From Phallusia mammillata (Eukaryota; Chordata; Ascidiacea; Phlebobranchia; Ascidiidae), in the NCBI GenBank assembly GCA_003260075.1, contig QLIY01000680.1:21564-85563 (forward strand): DNA of 64,000 nucleotides. Direction: 5' to 3'. The notes under the pieces were generated by a model. It was not told where the DNA came from, ran no database searches, and saw nothing but the letters and a program-made list of their open reading frames with translations. The position numbers were made by a program, and so were the translations under genes. Below, piece by piece: positions 61,001-64,000 of the stretch. The stretch's first letter is position 1, and each line of letters begins with the position of its first letter.

Positions 61001-63237
61001 TCCATTACAAGAGCTTGATATTTGCTTATAGAGCTCGGGAAAATGGACAAGGAATTAATATGAGTTTAACAGCATGGGTGAAAATCTAACTTTGGTCAAA
61101 ATCACACAGCAGTTCGTATGGCTCATCAAATAAAAATAACAAATTTGTACTTTATTACACAAACCTTGTCGGAGGCTTCGCATTCGCTTGCCAACGGTGC
61201 AAAGAAAAGTTCCTAAAACACAAACAAAGAAACATGAAGTTCACCGAGCCCCGCGCAGCCATCTATAAACTCTTTTCAGTTGAAAGAGCTTTTGCCAATA
61301 GTACGTTATGTTTCATCAGAGCAAAGTCGTTGTTTTAAATTTTTCAGTTAACACCGGCTGTGTGGACTAACCCGAACAGTTAGTGACGCAACAATGGTGA
61401 TGACGTAGGCTATGACGTTACTTTTAGACCGACGTTCTATTGCCATGGCGATCATTTTCGCGAATCGCGGATGAACCGGAAATGATGACATTAGCTTGCC
61501 AAGTTCCGTAATCTTGCCGCTGTTTCGGGCTGAAAAAAAAAAACGATTTCAGCATAAAATAAAACTTTTTTATCCTTAAATTTAAATAAATTGTTTGTTG
61601 AAAGTTTCAATAACGTTTCAAACATTACAAAAGTTGATGGAATGGCTTAAAAAACACAAAAGTTGTTTATTTTACCCTAAAAACAACAAAGACAAAAAAT
61701 TACTTAGCGTTGATTTCTTAAACGTTTGCAATAACATTTATTTACAACAAAGAATACGTTTCAAATGATTGGCCCTTGGACACACAATATTTTGTTAAAT
61801 ATATTTCTGTGTATAAACAAGAAAATCTACAAAGATTTTGGAGTCAGTAACAAATGCAGAAGTCCAAAAAATCCAAGTGTTTGTCTTTGACAATTACATT
61901 TTAAACCCAACTTACATTTATTTGTAGCTCTTAATGTTGGAGCCGGTGGAGGTTGATTGACAGCTCCTAATGCAATCAGCAACTTCTCTGCGCTCTCTAG
62001 TGCTACGAGTGGAGGAGGGGTAGGAAAGGGAAAATTTACAACGCGGTCAATATGCATAGATTTCATCTGGTAACAAAAAGTTGTTAGTTTCTTTTTTCGA
62101 TTTCGTACACATGCAAATTACAGTAAATGTATGAAGTCTTCAAGGCTGATCGAACCATTACAAAGTTATTTCGAGTTTATTCACATAAAACTAGAAGGGT
62201 GGCTCAGCACATATTGCCATTGCATCCCCCCCCCCTAACAGCATGGGTGAAAATCTAACTTTGGTCAAAATCACACAGCAGTTTGTATGGCTCATCAAAT
62301 AAAAATACCAAATTTGTACTTTTTTACACTAACCTTGTCGGAGGCTTCACATTCGCTTGCCAGTGGTGCAAAGAAAAGTTCCTAAAACACAAACAAAGAA
62401 ACATGTAGTTCACCGAGTCCCGCGTAGTCTGTAAACTACAAACTCTTTTCAGTTGAAAGAGCTTTTGCCAATAGTACGTTATGTTGCATCAGAGCAAAGT
62501 CGTTGTTTTCAATTTTTCAGTTAACACCGGCCGTGTTGACTTACCCGAACAGTTAGTGACGCAACAATGGTGATGACGTAGGCTATGACGTTACTTTTAG
62601 ACCGACGTTCTATTGCCATGGCGATCATTTTCGCGAATCGCGGATGAACCGGAAATGATGACATTAGCTTGCCAAGTTCGGTAATCTTGCCGCTGTTTCG
62701 AGCTGAAAAAAATACGATTTCAGCATAAAATAAAACTTTTTTATCCTTAAATTTAAATAAATTGTTTGTTGAAAGTTTCAATAACGTTTCAAACATTACA
62801 AAAGTTGATGGAATGGCTTAAAAAACACAAAAGTTGTTTATTTTACCCTAAAAACAACAAAGACAAAAAATTACTTAGCGTTGATTTCTTAAACGTTTGC
62901 AATAACATTTATTTACAACAAAGAATACGTTTCAAATGATTGGCCCTTGGACACACAATATTTTGTTAAATATATTTCTGTGTATAAACAAGAAAATCTA
63001 CAAAGATTTTGGAGTCAGTAACAAATGCAGAAGTCCAAAAAATCCAAGTGTTTGTCTTTGACAATTACATTTTAAACCCAACTTACATTTATTTGTAGCT
63101 CTTAATGTTGGAGCCGGTGGAGGTTGATTGACAGCTCCTAATGCAATCAGCAACTTCTCTGCGCTCTCTAGTGCTACGAGTGGAGGAGGGGTAGGAAAGG
63201 GAAAATTTACAACGCGGTCAATATGCATAGATTTCAT
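58053..63237 (-). CDS. DEAH-box RNA helicase DHX37/DHR1-like, C-terminal part
   Basis: Minus-strand exons in transcript order: 63237-63087, 62702-62545, 62381-62334, then a second set 62066-61916, 61529-61372, 61212-61165, followed by 60793-60621, 59533-59413, 59074-58956, 58885-58761 and 58360-58094 (donor) or to the stop at 58053. Product: 3' part of DHX37/DHR1, the helicase that releases U3 snoRNA during small-subunit assembly in the nucleolus. Markers: VVNFPFPTPPP and LIALGAV (winged helix), FPVHPRFAKMI and AYVITIVASLTVR (ratchet), LGDLMVLLGAVGAAEY, DPKMQPPTDDQ, DEPVFIHPESVL and FQEIVEM..YMR (OB fold), then a DHX37-type tail (SFPPGLERYF). All phases agree. The RecA-like core with DEAH lies off the right edge. 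The first three exons are present twice owing to the 61067-63396 duplication. About 100 C-terminal residues of vertebrate DHX37 have no visible match, so the 3' end is uncertain. Confidence 0.85.
58567..58637 (-). pseudogene. tRNA-like sequence, minus strand
   Basis: On the minus strand AGCTCATTTGGTAGAGCG (D arm/A box), a paired GAGTC/GACTC anticodon stem with a 7-base loop CCAGAAA, and GTGGGTTCGAATCCCAC (T arm/B box). The position before the anticodon is C rather than U, and the acceptor strands do not pair (CGTAAGC against CATTGTG), so it is probably a tRNA-derived pseudogene or SINE in a helicase-gene intron or flank. Confidence 0.5.
59615..60392 (+). repeat. Direct duplication with C12 junction (unit ~385 bp)
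   Basis: Copy 1 is 59615-60001, C run 60002-60013, copy 2 is 60014-60392. Both contain a hAT-like MITE (59686-59928 in copy 1); in copy 2 the element's right end is altered (AACTTTTCACTGCC for AACGTTGGGAACCACTGC). Lies in an intron of the helicase gene. Confidence 0.9.
59686..59928. mobile_element. hAT-like MITE in helicase intron
   Basis: Ends TAGTGGTTTCCAACC and CGTTGGGAACCACTG. Same family as 51640-51834 and the end fragment at about 60510-60596. A second copy lies in the duplicated segment at about 60085-60330. About 243 bp, no coding capacity. Confidence 0.65.
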
Positions 63238-63396
63238 CTGGTAACAAAAAGTTGTTAGTTTCTTTTTTCGATTTCGTACACATGCAAATTACAGTAAATG
63301 TATGAAGTCTTCAAGGCTGATCGAACCATTACAAAGTTATTTCGAGTTTATTCACATAAAACTAGAAGGGTGGCTCAGCACATATTGCCATTGCAT
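61067..63396 (+). repeat. Direct duplication with C10 junction (unit ~1.16 kb), three exons
   Basis: Copy 1 is 61067-62225, C run 62226-62235, copy 2 is 62236-63396. This is the largest pair. Each copy holds three complete helicase exons (151, 158 and 48 bp). SNPs cluster in the first ~500 bp; the last ~650 bp appear identical. The donor of the 158-bp exon is GTTAGT in copy 1 and GTAAGT in copy 2. Confidence 0.95.
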
Positions 63397-63689
63397 ATAC
63401 ACTTTAACCTATTTTGAAACGTTAATATACTCCCTACACTTATTTTATATTGGGTCCCATATCACCTAATGACTTTTATAACCTTACTTGTTTCTGCAGG
63501 CAGAAACTCATGGGTCCCCCACACATGCAAAGTTAAAAACAATGCACTTCATAAGATAACCATCAGTAAGTTTGGTGCTTTAAGAAAACACTGTGGTCAG
63601 TTCCTGGCTTAAATAATCATGCTATTAAAAGTAATGCAAATCTGATTCAATTCACACATTGTAGTATTTCCTATTTAGTGTTCTATTTG

Positions 63690-64000
63690 TAGGAATGAAG
63701 GGGTAAATAGTGGCAAAATAAAGTGAAACACAACAATCAACACCTATAAATAGCAAATTGTACAAGCTGTCCAATTTCATTCAATTCCGACACTGTTTCA
63801 AAAAAACACCTATTTTAGGGGGCTGGTTAGGTAAATGTTAAATCTATAGGGTGAAACCGAACAATCGACACCCAAAAATGACATAATATATTAACTATCC
63901 AAATTTCATCCAATTCAGACATTGTTTAAAAGATTCACCCATTTTAGGGGGCAAGAGGGGTAAATATTGGGACTACAGGGTTAAACACAACAATTGACAC
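63690..64000 (+). repeat. Tandem repeat, period ~131 bp, running off the window
   Basis: GGGGTAAAT..., ACACAACAATCAACACC, CCAATTTCATTCAATTC and TTTTAGGGGGC recur in the same order about every 131 bp (starts near 63694, 63817 and 63948), with moderate divergence and no C runs. About 2.3 units are visible. The rest of 63238-63690 is helicase intron in which I see nothing else. Confidence 0.65.

Noticed and set aside
4836-62235. CRISPR or other spaced-repeat array interpretation of the C runs
   Set aside because: The runs are irregularly spaced over 58 kb, units between them are unrelated, and the locus is an intron-rich animal genome.
4836-62235. Retroposon insertion with poly(A/T)-like tail (poly-C) and target duplication
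   Set aside because: The duplicated segments are far longer and more variable (80-1,160 bp) than target-site duplications, and nothing is inserted between copies except the C run.

Overview
The window reads as nuclear DNA of a tunicate, most likely a Ciona-like ascidian. It is AT-rich and carries many short GT-AG introns. It also holds a divergent connexin (a chordate gap-junction family) beside an animal dual oxidase, many short hAT-like and foldback elements, and near-identical sequence pairs differing by SNPs and small indels, as expected of a very polymorphic diploid. The species is an inference; nothing here proves it.

Layout. 1-3860: upstream DNA with no recognised gene. 3861-32091 (+): a complete 32-exon dual oxidase (DUOX) gene; all splice phases agree and the conceptual protein is 1,579 residues (secretory signal, peroxidase-homology ectodomain, EF-hands, NOX heme/FAD/NADPH core). 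32092-49329: a 17 kb gap holding duplicated segments, hAT elements, a cluster of CRE-like sites and one good candidate orphan exon (39478-39644, +). 49330-53933 (+): six exons of a connexin-like gap-junction protein whose first coding exon is not found. 53934-58052: hAT element and tRNA-like fragments. 58053-63237 (-): the 3' part of a DEAH-box RNA helicase gene of the DHX37/DHR1 family (winged helix, ratchet, OB fold); its helicase core lies beyond the right edge. 63690-64000: start of a ~131-bp tandem repeat.

The dominant unexplained structure is 22 places where a segment of 80-1,160 bp occurs twice in the same orientation. The first copy is cut off by a run of about 10 C (or a single N), and the second copy then runs on into unique DNA. 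Three further-placed copies are islands bounded on both sides by such marks. All C runs are on the + strand; there is no G run of comparable length. The likeliest reading is unmerged allelic contig ends joined with a filler, i.e. an assembly signature, although a biological tandem-duplication process is not excluded by sequence alone. It matters for annotation: it repeats the start of DUOX exon 24 and creates a perfectly in-frame 119-codon duplication in the helicase gene.

The three genes do not form an operon or pathway. DUOX makes extracellular hydrogen peroxide, the connexin forms intercellular channels, and the DHX37-type helicase acts in small-subunit ribosome assembly. DUOX and the connexin gene are co-directional; the helicase gene converges on the connexin gene.
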